From assembly GCA_013314775.1 (NCBI GenBank), contig JABUFB010000008.1, forward strand, positions 124,001-188,000: 64,000 nucleotides of DNA. The letters are read 5' to 3'. The position numbers were made by a program, and so were the translations under genes. The stretch comes from Armatimonadota bacterium. Lineage in GTDB: Bacteria; Armatimonadota; Zipacnadia; Zipacnadales; JABUFB01. Positions 54,104 through 63,754 of this stretch are shown piece by piece (positions within the stretch are counted from its first letter, which is position 1; each line of letters opens with the position of its first letter). The notes under the pieces were generated by a model that was not told where the DNA came from, searched no databases, and worked only from the letters and a program-made list of their open reading frames with translations.

Positions 54104-55201
54104 TCAGTCGAAGATCCCGGCTCCTCCCGAGGAGCTCCCAACGGATGAACGCGCTTTCAGCAGAAGAACCAGCAGCAGGATAACGAGGGCGGTCAGGATG
54201 TAGACCGCCACGTACAGGCCTGTTGGGGTGGCCGCAGCCGGACTTCCCTCGGTCCCGGGGGCGATGGTGGTCGGCGGGGAGCCGTGGAAACCGGCTTCCG
54301 CAACCGGAGCCGCCAGCGCGGCCGCGTTGAAATACCCCTGCGCCAGATAGGTGTCCGTCTTCTCTCCGCCGCTCAGGAACTTGACATAGATCACGCGGGC
54401 ACCTGATTCGCTTGCAAGTTGCCGGGCCACTTCGCCGGGCTTGGCCTCCTTCATGCTGAGTGGGCAGACGATGCCGCTGAATTTCCCGGAGCGCAGGCCG
54501 TCCACGGTCTCCTTGAGTTCCTGCCCGCTCAGTGTGCCGCCACCCTCCTGCAGAAGTATCCGCCCCACCTTCAGCCCCGTGTTCTCCACGATGTAAGCAA
54601 CACACGCCAGTGTAGCGACGACGCTCTTTCCCTCGAGCCCGGCTCTATGCACGAGCTCTTGAGAAGTCTTGTGCATAGCTTCGACTTCGAGAACGAAGCG
54701 GTCCAGATTAGCATCGATGGCCGCGGGGTCGAGGCCTGCTTCTTTGAGTCGCTTTGCAATCCCCTTCGCCATGGCGATTGCATTCTCGTGATCGAGCCAG
54801 AAGCCGTGGGGATTGCCCGGATTCCCCACAAAGTCCTTGAATCTCGCTCCAAAGGGTTCGTAGTCGGGCCAGTCCACTGATGGTTTGCTCGGCAGGGCCT
54901 GCTTGATCGTGTTCTCGAACTCCAGGAATGCCGTGCGCGCGTAGACGATGAGATCCGCTGATGCCAGGTCGGACTGAATCTGTGCGGTGATCGTGAAGCT
55001 GTGCGGATCTGCGCCCGCGGGCATGATCTCTTTGGCCTGAACCAGTGAGCCGCCGACAGCCTCCACGATGGGCAGGATATCCGAGAGCGACACTGCGACT
55101 TTCAGAGGGGCGGCAAAGGCCGGAATACATGAGGCCAGGGCCAGCATCACAATGGCGACGGTGGACGGGGCCCATCCGCGACTTCCTGCCACTCGCGACA
55201 T
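54104..55201 (-). CDS. ZnuA/TroA-like metal-binding protein with C-terminal membrane anchor
   Basis: 365 residues. Signal peptide (AFA-AP cleavage likely; a Cys in LASC makes a lipoprotein possible), then a TroA fold: His in GADPHSF, His in NPHGFWLD, and a late Asp in GGEKTDTYL. The third His ligand expected in sHdAfgY is replaced (ATLACVAY). A membrane helix at about 326-347 precedes a short tail (KARSSVGSSSGGAG), unlike usual soluble ZnuA. No ABC permease or ATPase is near; it is last in the SPFH/P-type ATPase array. Confidence 0.85.
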   Translation of the reverse strand: MSRVAGSRGWAPSTVAIVMLALASCIPAFAAPLKVAVSLSDILPIVEAVGGSLVQAKEIMPAGADPHSFTITAQIQSDLASADLIVYARTAFLEFENTIKQALPSKPSVDWPDYEPFGARFKDFVGNPGNPHGFWLDHENAIAMAKGIAKRLKEAGLDPAAIDANLDRFVLEVEAMHKTSQELVHRAGLEGKSVVATLACVAYIVENTGLKVGRILLQEGGGTLSGQELKETVDGLRSGKFSGIVCPLSMKEAKPGEVARQLASESGARVIYVKFLSGGEKTDTYLAQGYFNAAALAAPVAEAGFHGSPPTTIAPGTEGSPAAATPTGLYVAVYILTALVILLLVLLLKARSSVGSSSGGAGIFD

Positions 55202-55237
55202 AGGGTACTCTCCCGATTGGAAGCATTGACCGATGCG

Positions 55238-57295
55238 TTACTCGTCGCCAAGCTCCAGGCGAAGCAGCCGGGCGCTATTGAACACGACAGCCACGGAGCC
55301 CACATTGTGCAACAGAACCCCCACGATCGCGCCCACGTATCCGAGGGCCGCCAGGACGATCATGACAAGTGCGGTGCCGACGCCAATGCCTACGTTCGTG
55401 TTGATGGTACGGCGGGTGATGCGCGACAGGCGAATGGCCGTGGCGATACGCCGGATGTCATTGCTCATGAGGGCAATATCCGCGCTCTGAATTGCAGCGT
55501 CAGACCCCATCGCGCCCATGGCGACACCGACGTCCGCGCGTGCAAGTGCGGGAGCGTCGTTGATCCCATCTCCGACAGCCAGGACGCGCACCCCTCCGGC
55601 GCCCTCAGCCTCGACGACTTCCAGCTTCTGTGTGGGCAGCATGCCGGCGAAATACTCGTCCACCCCGAGGTGCTCTGCCAGGTGCTGAGCGACTTCCGGA
55701 CGGTCCCCTGTGAGCAGGAGCATGCGGCGTATGCCCAGGGAGCGCAAGTCGTCCAGGGCTTCGCGGGCTTCGGGTCGAGGGCGGTCCGCCAGCAGTACAG
55801 CGCCCAGAACCTCGCCGTCCCTTGATGCCCAGACTGCCGGACCCACGTGGTCGTCGAGAATCTTCTGGTCCCGCTCCTGCACTCCGAGCCACGTTGCGCT
55901 GCCAAGACGCAGAACATGACCCTCCACACGGGCTTCAACGCCCTTGCCGGGATGCTCCACGATCTGCTGCGGGTCAGTGATGGTGATCCCGCGCTGTTCG
56001 GCATCGCGGCAGATGGCTCGCGAAATCGGGTGCCGCGATCCGTGGGCGCAGTACAAGGCGGTCTCGAAAAGCAGCCGTTCGGAGTTGCCGTGCAGGGTGC
56101 GGGCGCCCACCACATCCAATTGCCCGAGGGTAACGGTGCCCGTCTTGTCGAGCACCATGGTGCGCACCTCGGAGAGCACTTCGAGGAACCGGGTGTTCTT
56201 GATGAGAATGCCCCAGCGCGAGGCGAGCGCCAGTGATGCCACCATCGCGGTGGAACTGGACAGCACCAGCGCGCACGGGCAGGCCACCACCAGCAGAGCG
56301 ACCCCACGCCCGACCTCGCGGGTCAACAAGACCACGACAACGGCAGCGACCAGCACAAGCGGCATGTAGTAGCCGCTATAGCGTTCAAGGAGCTGGGTGA
56401 TCGGCGCGCGAGACTGCTCGGCAGCCCGGAGGGTATCGAGCACCCGTCCCATCGCGGTTTCCTCTCCAAGGCTGGTCACCTGCAGCCGCAGCAGTCCAGA
56501 GACATTGACCGTGCCCGCGAACACGGGACTGCCGGGCCCCACGTCTTCAGGTACAGATTCGCCGGTCACCGCGCTCTGGTCCACAGCGGAGTGGCCCTCG
56601 ATAACCGACCCATCAGCCGGGAAGACCTCACCGGGACGAACCAGGATGGTGTCGCCCACGCGCAGTTCATCAAGCTCGATCTCTTCCTCGGTTCCGTCGG
56701 CGGCGACACGGGTGGCGCTGCGGGCGCGCAGGCGCTTGAGGCCCTCAATCGCGGCCCTGGCCCCGAGCACGCTGCGCTCCTCCAGGAAGTGTCCCAACGC
56801 CAGGAGCAGCGGGACAAGGATCGCAGTCTCATACTCCCCGGTAGCGATTGCTGCCAGGACCGCGATGCTCACAAGCTGGTCCATGATGTTGTGCGCATGG
56901 TCACCATGTCCGGCGTGTTCACGGTGCTGGGGACGCCCTGCGCAGCACGTCTCGTCGTGGTCGTGATCGTTCCCGCACGCACACGTCTCGCTCTCGGCTC
57001 CGCGGATCGCTGCCTCAAGCTGGCAGCCGCGACAGCTCAGACCCTGAATCGCTGCCCTGAAGACGGGAACGGCGGCGACGATGGATGCCGCGAAAAGAAC
57101 CACGTCGGCGACGTCCTTCTGGTCGGGGAAGAGTCGGGCATAGAGCCAGCCGACGACCAGCAAGCCCGTAGCCAGAAGGGCGCTGCCGATGCGCCGGTTG
57201 ATGTTCCGCTGTTCCTCCTCGGTCAAGACCGGCTCCAGCGCACTGCGAAGCCTGTCTGCCGCGGGGTTGGAGCTTATTCCGAATGTTTCAGCCAT
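55238..57295 (-). CDS. P1B-type heavy-metal ATPase with Cys/His-rich loop
   Basis: 685 residues. TGES (244-247), the membrane CPC, DKTGT and GDGINDAPAL mark an active P1B pump. There is no HMA domain; instead residues 88-135 between helices 2 and 3 form an insert with six Cys and several His (CRGC, CACGNDHDHDETCC, HGDHAH). The last helix has LLHNVGSVAVV where Zn/Cd pumps carry ADxGAT, so the subtype is unclear. Exports a soft or transition metal. 36 bp upstream of the ZnuA-like gene. Confidence 0.93.
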   Translation of the reverse strand: MAETFGISSNPAADRLRSALEPVLTEEEQRNINRRIGSALLATGLLVVGWLYARLFPDQKDVADVVLFAASIVAAVPVFRAAIQGLSCRGCQLEAAIRGAESETCACGNDHDHDETCCAGRPQHREHAGHGDHAHNIMDQLVSIAVLAAIATGEYETAILVPLLLALGHFLEERSVLGARAAIEGLKRLRARSATRVAADGTEEEIELDELRVGDTILVRPGEVFPADGSVIEGHSAVDQSAVTGESVPEDVGPGSPVFAGTVNVSGLLRLQVTSLGEETAMGRVLDTLRAAEQSRAPITQLLERYSGYYMPLVLVAAVVVVLLTREVGRGVALLVVACPCALVLSSSTAMVASLALASRWGILIKNTRFLEVLSEVRTMVLDKTGTVTLGQLDVVGARTLHGNSERLLFETALYCAHGSRHPISRAICRDAEQRGITITDPQQIVEHPGKGVEARVEGHVLRLGSATWLGVQERDQKILDDHVGPAVWASRDGEVLGAVLLADRPRPEAREALDDLRSLGIRRMLLLTGDRPEVAQHLAEHLGVDEYFAGMLPTQKLEVVEAEGAGGVRVLAVGDGINDAPALARADVGVAMGAMGSDAAIQSADIALMSNDIRRIATAIRLSRITRRTINTNVGIGVGTALVMIVLAALGYVGAIVGVLLHNVGSVAVVFNSARLLRLELGDE

Positions 57296-57349
57296 GAGCC
57301 GCTAGTCCTCGATGGGAGATACCGCGCGACGCAGTCGGTAATGTTGCGC

Positions 57350-58402
57350 TTACTGCTTGGGTTCGGAGCCCTTCTTCTCGTCTTCTTTCGCGGCGGGCTC
57401 AACGGGCAGGAGCACCCGGGTCCCGCTGCCTGCATCCGCCGGCACGAGAACCCGCGACCCCACCTTCTCCAGCATGCGTTCCACCGATTCCCGGTACAAC
57501 CGCTCGCGCACTACCTTGGGATTCGCCTTGTACTCGGCCACCACGTTGCGGAAGGAAGAGACCTCACCGCGCGCGCGGCCCAGTCGGTCTGCCGCGAAGG
57601 CCTCAGCATCGCTGATCATCCGCTCGCGCTCCGCCTGAGCCTTCGGGATCTCTTTTTCGCGGTACGTATTGGCCTTCTGAATTCGCGTTTCGCGCTCCAC
57701 GTAAGCGCTCACGACCGCCTCGAAATCCGGCGCCACGGCTTTTGGCGGCACGATCTCCCGGAACTCCACGGCGATCACGCCTACTCCCGCACCGGCCTCG
57801 TCCAGGCGTTTCTGGGTGCGTCGCTGCACCGCCGCAGCCAGGTTCTTCTTGCCCTCGGCGAGCACGGCATCAACTGACCGTTCCCCCACGGCCTGGCAGA
57901 GTGCCTCGCTGGCCACATTGCGGATCAGCGCCTGTGGGTCGTCCACGTACAGGGCATACTTGATCGGGTCGGTGATCTCGTACTTCAGGAGGGCGTCAAC
58001 ATGAACGATGTTCTGGTCACCGGTGAGACAGTAACCCACCTCGCGCGGGTCCAGCGTGTTCTCCACCAGGACCGCGTCTTCGCCGCGTTCAGACTCCTGT
58101 TCGCTTAGCTTCTTGCCGCTGAACTGAGTTATTGCCACTTCCTGCACTCGTCTCACCGGCACGCGAATAACCTGGTCAATCAAGTAGGGCCACGCAATGA
58201 GAATCCCGGGACCGTGAACCTGGTCCGCTGGGGTCGCCCCGGAGAGCTTCCCGAAGCGCAGGACCAATGCGGCTTCGTCGGACTTGACGAAAGTGATCCC
58301 CGAGCCCGCGATGAGCACGAGCGCCGCGATGGCGGCCCACCGGAGGAACCGGAAGGCCGAATCGAGGCTGTCAGCCACGGCCTTGCGCCTGTCTTCGGTC
58401 AT
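57350..58402 (-). CDS. SPFH/HflK-like protein
   Basis: 350 residues: one N-terminal membrane helix (about 23-41), then an SPFH domain (VKSDEAALVLRFGKL, GPGILIAWPYLIDQV) and a coiled coil (IQKANTYREKEIPKAQAERE) ending in a short tail. HflK-like proteins build membrane cages with HflC. The ATG at 58402 has GGAGGTGA five bases upstream. Second partner of the array; the P-type ATPase follows 54 bp downstream. Confidence 0.87.
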   Translation of the reverse strand: MTEDRRKAVADSLDSAFRFLRWAAIAALVLIAGSGITFVKSDEAALVLRFGKLSGATPADQVHGPGILIAWPYLIDQVIRVPVRRVQEVAITQFSGKKLSEQESERGEDAVLVENTLDPREVGYCLTGDQNIVHVDALLKYEITDPIKYALYVDDPQALIRNVASEALCQAVGERSVDAVLAEGKKNLAAAVQRRTQKRLDEAGAGVGVIAVEFREIVPPKAVAPDFEAVVSAYVERETRIQKANTYREKEIPKAQAERERMISDAEAFAADRLGRARGEVSSFRNVVAEYKANPKVVRERLYRESVERMLEKVGSRVLVPADAGSGTRVLLPVEPAAKEDEKKGSEPKQ

Positions 58403-58420
58403 CTGGGTCACCTCCAATGG

Positions 58421-59329
58421 CTACTGCGCAGGTGCGCTGCCGCCGGGCTTCTTGAGCACGTCAAACGGCGGTGTTTCCGTGTCCAGCACGACGGTGGCAT
58501 TCTTGCCGAGGATCTTTTCCATGGAGTCCAGTGACCGCAGGAACTTGTAGAATGCCGGGTCGATCTGGTGGGCTGCAGCGTAAATCTTCGCCGCCTGGGC
58601 TTCGGCATTCCCGCGGATCCGCTCCGCCTTCTCTTCGCCCTCGGCACGAAGTTTGGCTGCCTCAAGATCGGTCTCGGCGCGTATTCTCGCTGCTTCCTTT
58701 TCGCCCTCGGCGCGGAACCTGGCCGCGTACTGTGCGCGCTCGGCCTTCATCTGGTCGAACACATAGCGGATGTTCTCCTCGGGCAGGGCCAGACGCTGGA
58801 TGCCTATCTGCACCACATCCACACCATAGCGCTGCCTGGCCTCTTCTTTCACATCCGACAGCATATCTGCCTCGATCTTGTCGAGTTGTTGCTCGTCCGG
58901 CTCCTTGGAAACCAGCGCCGAGAAGTCGTAGCGCCCGAGCACTGCGTTCTTCGCATTTGTCACCACACCGTCGAGTTTGGATTCGGCGCCTTCAATACTC
59001 CAGACGGCCTCCACGAACCGAACCGGATCCGCGACTTTCCAGACAGTATAGGTGACGAGGATCACGTTCTTCTTATCACGAGTCAGCGTCTCGGTGAGTC
59101 GCGTTTCATGCAGCCGACTGCGCGCGTCCAGAATGATGGCGCGCTCGAAGGGCACAGGCAATTTGACCTTCAGACCCGCGGTGGTGTACGTCCGCACCGG
59201 CTTGCCGAACAGGGTTATGACAGCCATACGCCCCTCGGGGACACTGAAGAGCATGCTGGACAGAATGATCACGGCCGCCACGGAAATGGCGACGATCCAG
59301 CGGTTCCGGCTGGTGGGATCCATGAGCAC
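58421..59329 (-). CDS. SPFH/HflC-like protein
   Basis: 302 residues from a GTG at 59329 (GGAGG five bases upstream; an ATG at 59323 is also possible). One membrane helix, then an SPFH domain (PEGRMAVITLFGKPV, LPEENIRYVF) and an Ala/Arg/Glu-rich coiled coil (EGEKEAARIRAETDLEAAKL), as in HflC. Located between two other SPFH genes with short gaps. Confidence 0.88.
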   Translation of the reverse strand: MLMDPTSRNRWIVAISVAAVIILSSMLFSVPEGRMAVITLFGKPVRTYTTAGLKVKLPVPFERAIILDARSRLHETRLTETLTRDKKNVILVTYTVWKVADPVRFVEAVWSIEGAESKLDGVVTNAKNAVLGRYDFSALVSKEPDEQQLDKIEADMLSDVKEEARQRYGVDVVQIGIQRLALPEENIRYVFDQMKAERAQYAARFRAEGEKEAARIRAETDLEAAKLRAEGEEKAERIRGNAEAQAAKIYAAAHQIDPAFYKFLRSLDSMEKILGKNATVVLDTETPPFDVLKKPGGSAPAQ

Positions 59330-59379
59330 TGCAACCTCCTGGAACTATTGTCCGGCGAAACGCGCGGGCGCGTATCTGG

Positions 59380-61260
59380 TTACGGTATGTCAGCGGCGCC
59401 TGACGGGCGCAGGTCCAGCCAGTAGTCACGTGGCGTCGTGGTCTTGCCCTCAACAAGATAGACTTGCTTTCCCGCCACGGACTTCTCCAGCTTTTCGAGC
59501 CACAGCCGCTCTTTGTACAGCCCCGGTGCGGCGTTGTACGCGTTGACGATGCTCTCAAACTGAACGGCCTCGCCTTTCGCCGCGCCAAGACGTTCGGCGG
59601 CGTGGGCTTCAGCACCCTTGATCGCGGTGTCCTTTGCCGCTTGGGCGGCAGGGATAGCTTCGGCCTTTTTCGCGCGAGCAAGGGTCTCGAGCGTCACTCG
59701 CTCAACCTGTGCGCTCACCACGCTCTGGTAGCTCTCGGCCACGTCGATAGGGGGATGAATGCCACGGACCGGCACACTCACCACGGTGATGCCCAGGTCC
59801 TGGGCGTTCACTTCGGCCTGCAGGCCCCAACGGAGACGCTGCGAGAACTTGTCGCGGCTCTGAGACAAGAGAGTGTCCAGGTTGGTCGTAACCGTCTCGC
59901 GCATAAGGACACGGTAGGCCAGGGACTTCAGCATCTCTCGGGGATTCTGGCATTTGAACACATATTTGACCGGGTCGTGGATGAAGTAGAACACTTCCGC
60001 TTCGAGTGAGACCAGTTCCCGTCCTTCACCGAGGACCAGCTTGTACTCATCCTTGGCATGCTCGCGGGACCACAGGAGGTAGGGAGACTGCTGCTCCTCC
60101 TCGTGGCCGATGATGAATGACTGAATCCTGGTCGCCGGGATCGCGGTCACCCGGTCGATAGGCCAGGGCCACTTGACCCGCAGTCCCGGCGACATCCAGC
60201 AACGGTCGGGAAGGCTACCGAAAGTCGTCCGTATGCCCACTTCGTCCGGCTTGATCACTACGAGGCAGCTCATCAGCCAGAACGCCGCCAGCATGCCAAG
60301 GAGCATGAGCGGAACGGTCTGGCGGATGTAACGAAGCACGTATGAAGACCGCACGCTGACGCCGAAGCGCTTTTCGAGAACTTCGAGAGTGCCGATAATG
60401 GGGTTGCCGCCGGCAAACAGGCTCTCGGCGATGACGAGTCCAATGGGTGCTCGGATTTCCCGCCAGTCCAGGCGGCGGCCAACAAAACTGAGGGTGGCGC
60501 GCGCAACTTGCTCGCCCGCCAGCGCCAAAGCGATCAGCAGCAGGAGGCGCCCCACCCACAGGTCGACGGCGAACAGCTGGAAACCGTGAGCCAGCAGGAC
60601 CAGTCCGCCCAGGAGGCTGTACCACTGCACCGCGCGCAGGATGCTGGAGACCTCCGCGGCTTCGGGCAGGGCCTCGGGCTCGTACTCCCCGAACCACCGG
60701 GCGCCGACCATCGCAGCGAACGCCGCCACGAGATTGATGACTCCCAGGACGTAGATAATCGTGGACATCCCCCCGGCCCCTGACTTCCAGAGAGCAAGCA
60801 CCGGGATCGCGCCCGCGAGCAGCGCATAGCAGATGAGAACAAGCGGCTGGACCGTGCGCCCGTAGTGCTCAAGCCGGGTGGTGGAGATCGGCTCCGTGTC
60901 GATCTGGATGTCCGAAACGAACATGGACCGGCTGGCTTCTTCCTGGCGGCGCAGGCGCTCACGCTGAAGCTCGGCGATATGCAGGGCCTCGGCGATCACG
61001 CGCCTACGGTACTCTGTGGTCACGGCGGCGGCGCCGAGAAGCACCGCCGCAAGCGCCTGCATGGCGATAATTGCGCACAGAGTAACAGAATCGCGCACGG
61101 GACCGAGGAGAGCGTTCAACCCGGCGAAGGCCGCTGCACCCAGCGTTGCGAGACCAAGAGGCATCAAGAGATCGGGCGCCTGTCGGATGTGCGGCGGGTA
61201 CTGGAGACGAACCTCGCCCTCGGAAAGCGGCGCGTCGTGCGGGGGACGGTCTTCGGGCAA
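59380..61260 (-). CDS. SPFH/HflK-like protein fused to an N-terminal multi-helix membrane domain
   Basis: 626 residues from a TTG at 61260. The first ~340 residues hold about seven membrane helices with a charged cytosolic stretch (about 85-130); the rest is an SPFH domain (VVIKPDEVGIRTTFGSLPD, GLRVKWPWPIDRV) with an Ala-rich coiled coil (AIPAAQAAKDTAIKGAEAHA). The membrane part is not one I recognise as a separate family. First gene of the five-gene array. A shorter start is possible. Confidence 0.82.
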   Translation of the reverse strand: MPEDRPPHDAPLSEGEVRLQYPPHIRQAPDLLMPLGLATLGAAAFAGLNALLGPVRDSVTLCAIIAMQALAAVLLGAAAVTTEYRRRVIAEALHIAELQRERLRRQEEASRSMFVSDIQIDTEPISTTRLEHYGRTVQPLVLICYALLAGAIPVLALWKSGAGGMSTIIYVLGVINLVAAFAAMVGARWFGEYEPEALPEAAEVSSILRAVQWYSLLGGLVLLAHGFQLFAVDLWVGRLLLLIALALAGEQVARATLSFVGRRLDWREIRAPIGLVIAESLFAGGNPIIGTLEVLEKRFGVSVRSSYVLRYIRQTVPLMLLGMLAAFWLMSCLVVIKPDEVGIRTTFGSLPDRCWMSPGLRVKWPWPIDRVTAIPATRIQSFIIGHEEEQQSPYLLWSREHAKDEYKLVLGEGRELVSLEAEVFYFIHDPVKYVFKCQNPREMLKSLAYRVLMRETVTTNLDTLLSQSRDKFSQRLRWGLQAEVNAQDLGITVVSVPVRGIHPPIDVAESYQSVVSAQVERVTLETLARAKKAEAIPAAQAAKDTAIKGAEAHAAERLGAAKGEAVQFESIVNAYNAAPGLYKERLWLEKLEKSVAGKQVYLVEGKTTTPRDYWLDLRPSGAADIP

Positions 61261-61432
61261 GCGCCATCATCCTCTCGTCTGGCGGTCGTACAGGGAGAAC
61301 AGTCCGGTTCACCACCCAGGGGCGGGCGTGACTCGGACATTACCGGAGGGTGTAACAAGCGGAAAGTGCGAAGGGGTTCCCTGCAAAGACGAATGTTCGC
61401 GTCTCAACTGCAAGATGCCGGCAGGATGGCCG

Positions 61433-62068
61433 CTATTTGCGCCCCGTTGTGGTGCCCTGAACGTACATCTTGCCCCCTCTGATCTGGAGGTCGCTGAGCC
61501 AGACCGACTGTCCGAGCATGGGGTCTTTGGCGATCGCCTCGTCAATCTCCTCCTGAACCTTCTGGCGCAAGCTGTTGGGCATCGGGACTGTGCCGATCGT
61601 GGCCTCAACCACTTCGAAGCGCGCCTTCCCGTTCGCTACAGACGGCTTGACTCGCAGCGTCGTCCATAGTTTCCGTCCCGACAGCTCTGCCCTGCCCTGA
61701 GCCACCGCCGTACCGTCGCCCAGGTATATCTGAATATCCTCGAGGCCCTGCCGCTGGAGCACCGGGCCCAGGTTCGCGTTGATGTCCGCCGATGACAGCT
61801 CCAACTGAAAGGGCACGGCCTGGCCGGAGGAGGCACGCCTGCTGATGTCCTGCACCTGCTGGCCGAGGGACACTCCCTGCGACGGCAGCGAGGCTCCGGC
61901 GACTTCCGCCTCTTTCGGCTGCGGCGGCTTCGCAGTGAGCTTCGCATAGCCGACCAGGGCCACAAGCAGCAAGAGGCCGGCCGTCCCTCCACAGCCTGCG
62001 GCGATGCTCAGGATCACAGCTCGACGCCGGGCTTGCGGATCCACCGGTCTTGCGATTCTGCGTGCCAT
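61433..62068 (-). CDS. Membrane-anchored YpmS/DUF2140-like protein
   Basis: 211 residues. An Arg-rich N-terminus and one membrane helix (about 17-41) lead to an outer alpha/beta part: VPFQLELSSADINANLG, IYLGDGTAVAQGRAEL, and a final VWLSDLQIRGGKMYVQG. This resembles DUF2140/YpmS or related lipid-binding proteins, but the match is by eye only. It starts 14 bp after the GlcD-like stop and probably shares its transcript. Confidence 0.65.
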   Translation of the reverse strand: MARRIARPVDPQARRRAVILSIAAGCGGTAGLLLLVALVGYAKLTAKPPQPKEAEVAGASLPSQGVSLGQQVQDISRRASSGQAVPFQLELSSADINANLGPVLQRQGLEDIQIYLGDGTAVAQGRAELSGRKLWTTLRVKPSVANGKARFEVVEATIGTVPMPNSLRQKVQEEIDEAIAKDPMLGQSVWLSDLQIRGGKMYVQGTTTGRK

Positions 62069-62082
62069 GCCGTGGTGACCTC

Positions 62083-63657
62083 TCAGGTATGGTGCCGGGC
62101 GCTACTGCTCGACACTTCGGCCAGATAATCGGCCGGGACCATGTTGCCGACGTCGAGCACGAGCGCCGGGTCCAGGACTTTCTTGACCCGCGCGATCTCG
62201 AGCAGCCCCTCGCGACCGAACATCACTTCGAGATACGGAATGCGCCTGCCACCCACGAGGATCGTCTTCTTGCCCACTCCGTGCTCCCCGGATATGGTTC
62301 CCCCGAAGCTGACTGCCTTCTGCGCAAGCTCTCCGTAAAGCTCCTCGGCGTGTTGAAGCTCTTCCGGTGAGTGTGTGATAAAGTTGACGTGCAGGTGGTC
62401 ATTGCCGATGTGTCCGAACATCAGGACGTGGCTGCCGTCCCGCGCGAATTCACGGGCCATTTGCTCCCCGGCCTCACGGTACAGGGAAAGCATCTCCCTG
62501 AACCGATCGGAAGGCACCACCATGTCCGTGCCCAGCTTGTGGCTCCCGTGCTGGCGAAGGTAGCTGTTGACGCCTTCGGGCAGCGAATGCCGGAACTCCT
62601 TCTGCTCCTTGGCGTCGCGCTCGGTTTCCGTGAACCAGTCATGGACGCAGTTGTGTTCTTCCAGCGCCACGAGTAGCGGCTCCAGATCGTCCAGCGAGCC
62701 GGCAATCTCCACGTATACGGCGCAGTAGCCTTTGCCCGCCGTGGGCTCATACTGCATGAACTCGATGGAGTTGGCGTCAAAGTATTCGATGGAAAGCACC
62801 GGGGTGCCGGCACTGGCGGCTTCGCGCATGTCCTCCACGAATCCGAGGGCATCGTCTTCGGTCTCGAAGAACGCGATCTGTCCCACGAGCTCAGCGGGTT
62901 TCTCGGCAAGTCGCACATGGACTTCGGTGATGACGCCGAGAATCCCCTCGCTACCGATGAACAAGTCCACAAGGTCCATGTCTGGCACGGCATAAAGGCC
63001 CGCGGCGTTCTTCACGGAGGGCATCGTGTAGGTGGGAAGGGCGACCTCATATTCCGTGCCCGACTGGCTGGCGAACTTCAGAGTAAGGCCATCCGCCTTG
63101 ACCTGATCCCTTTCAGCGACCACGAGGTCGCCGTTGGGGAGCACTACGCGCAAGCCGAGGACCCAGTCGCGCGTGGGCCCGTAGCGGAAAGTGCGGGCGC
63201 CGGAGGCGTTGGTCGCCACGGTGCTGCCGGCCAGCGCGGTCTTTTCGGTGGGGTCGGGGGGGTAGAAGAGAGGTGCGGGGAGCAGGTCATCCAGGACCTC
63301 CAGGGGAATGCCCGCCGGTACCCAGGCTTCCTTGAGCTCCCGGTCAATATAGACGGCATACGTGGTGCCGAAGCGCTCGACTTCGAGCCTTTCGGCGTCC
63401 CTGGGTAGTGGTTCGCACATGTCTCGGGTGGACAGGACGACGCCACCGTGCACTGCCACTCTGCCGCCTGTAATCCCGGTTCCGCCACCGGATGTGGTTA
63501 CGAGGACGCCCTTCTCATTGGCTTGGCGCAGCGCGTCGATCACATCCGCCTCGGTCTCGGGGCACCAGATAGCCTCCACGCCGGAGGCCTGGAAGATGCC
63601 GCTTTCGTCGGTATTGAACTCCTGAATGAACTCCGGCTCGGTGCGGACCTTCAGCAA
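62083..63657 (-). CDS. FAD-linked oxidase, GlcD/D-lactate dehydrogenase-like
   Basis: 524 residues from a TTG at 63657 (GGGGTGA upstream). PCMH-type FAD domain with SGGGTGITGGRVAV, the ALAGSTVATNASGARTFRYG loop and the C-terminal SGEHGVGKKT that binds flavin and substrate carboxylate. Oxidises a 2-hydroxy acid such as D-lactate or glycolate. No GlcE/GlcF partners or iron-sulfur gene are adjacent, so it may be a one-subunit type. Confidence 0.9.
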   Translation of the reverse strand: MLKVRTEPEFIQEFNTDESGIFQASGVEAIWCPETEADVIDALRQANEKGVLVTTSGGGTGITGGRVAVHGGVVLSTRDMCEPLPRDAERLEVERFGTTYAVYIDRELKEAWVPAGIPLEVLDDLLPAPLFYPPDPTEKTALAGSTVATNASGARTFRYGPTRDWVLGLRVVLPNGDLVVAERDQVKADGLTLKFASQSGTEYEVALPTYTMPSVKNAAGLYAVPDMDLVDLFIGSEGILGVITEVHVRLAEKPAELVGQIAFFETEDDALGFVEDMREAASAGTPVLSIEYFDANSIEFMQYEPTAGKGYCAVYVEIAGSLDDLEPLLVALEEHNCVHDWFTETERDAKEQKEFRHSLPEGVNSYLRQHGSHKLGTDMVVPSDRFREMLSLYREAGEQMAREFARDGSHVLMFGHIGNDHLHVNFITHSPEELQHAEELYGELAQKAVSFGGTISGEHGVGKKTILVGGRRIPYLEVMFGREGLLEIARVKKVLDPALVLDVGNMVPADYLAEVSSSSARHHT

Positions 63658-63754
63658 TCAACTCACCCCGGCGTGATCGGCGGAACATGGCGGCCCACTG
63701 GACAGCGAACTTTCTGCAGAGGGTACCACAAGGTCTGAGAATTGGCTACCGGCC

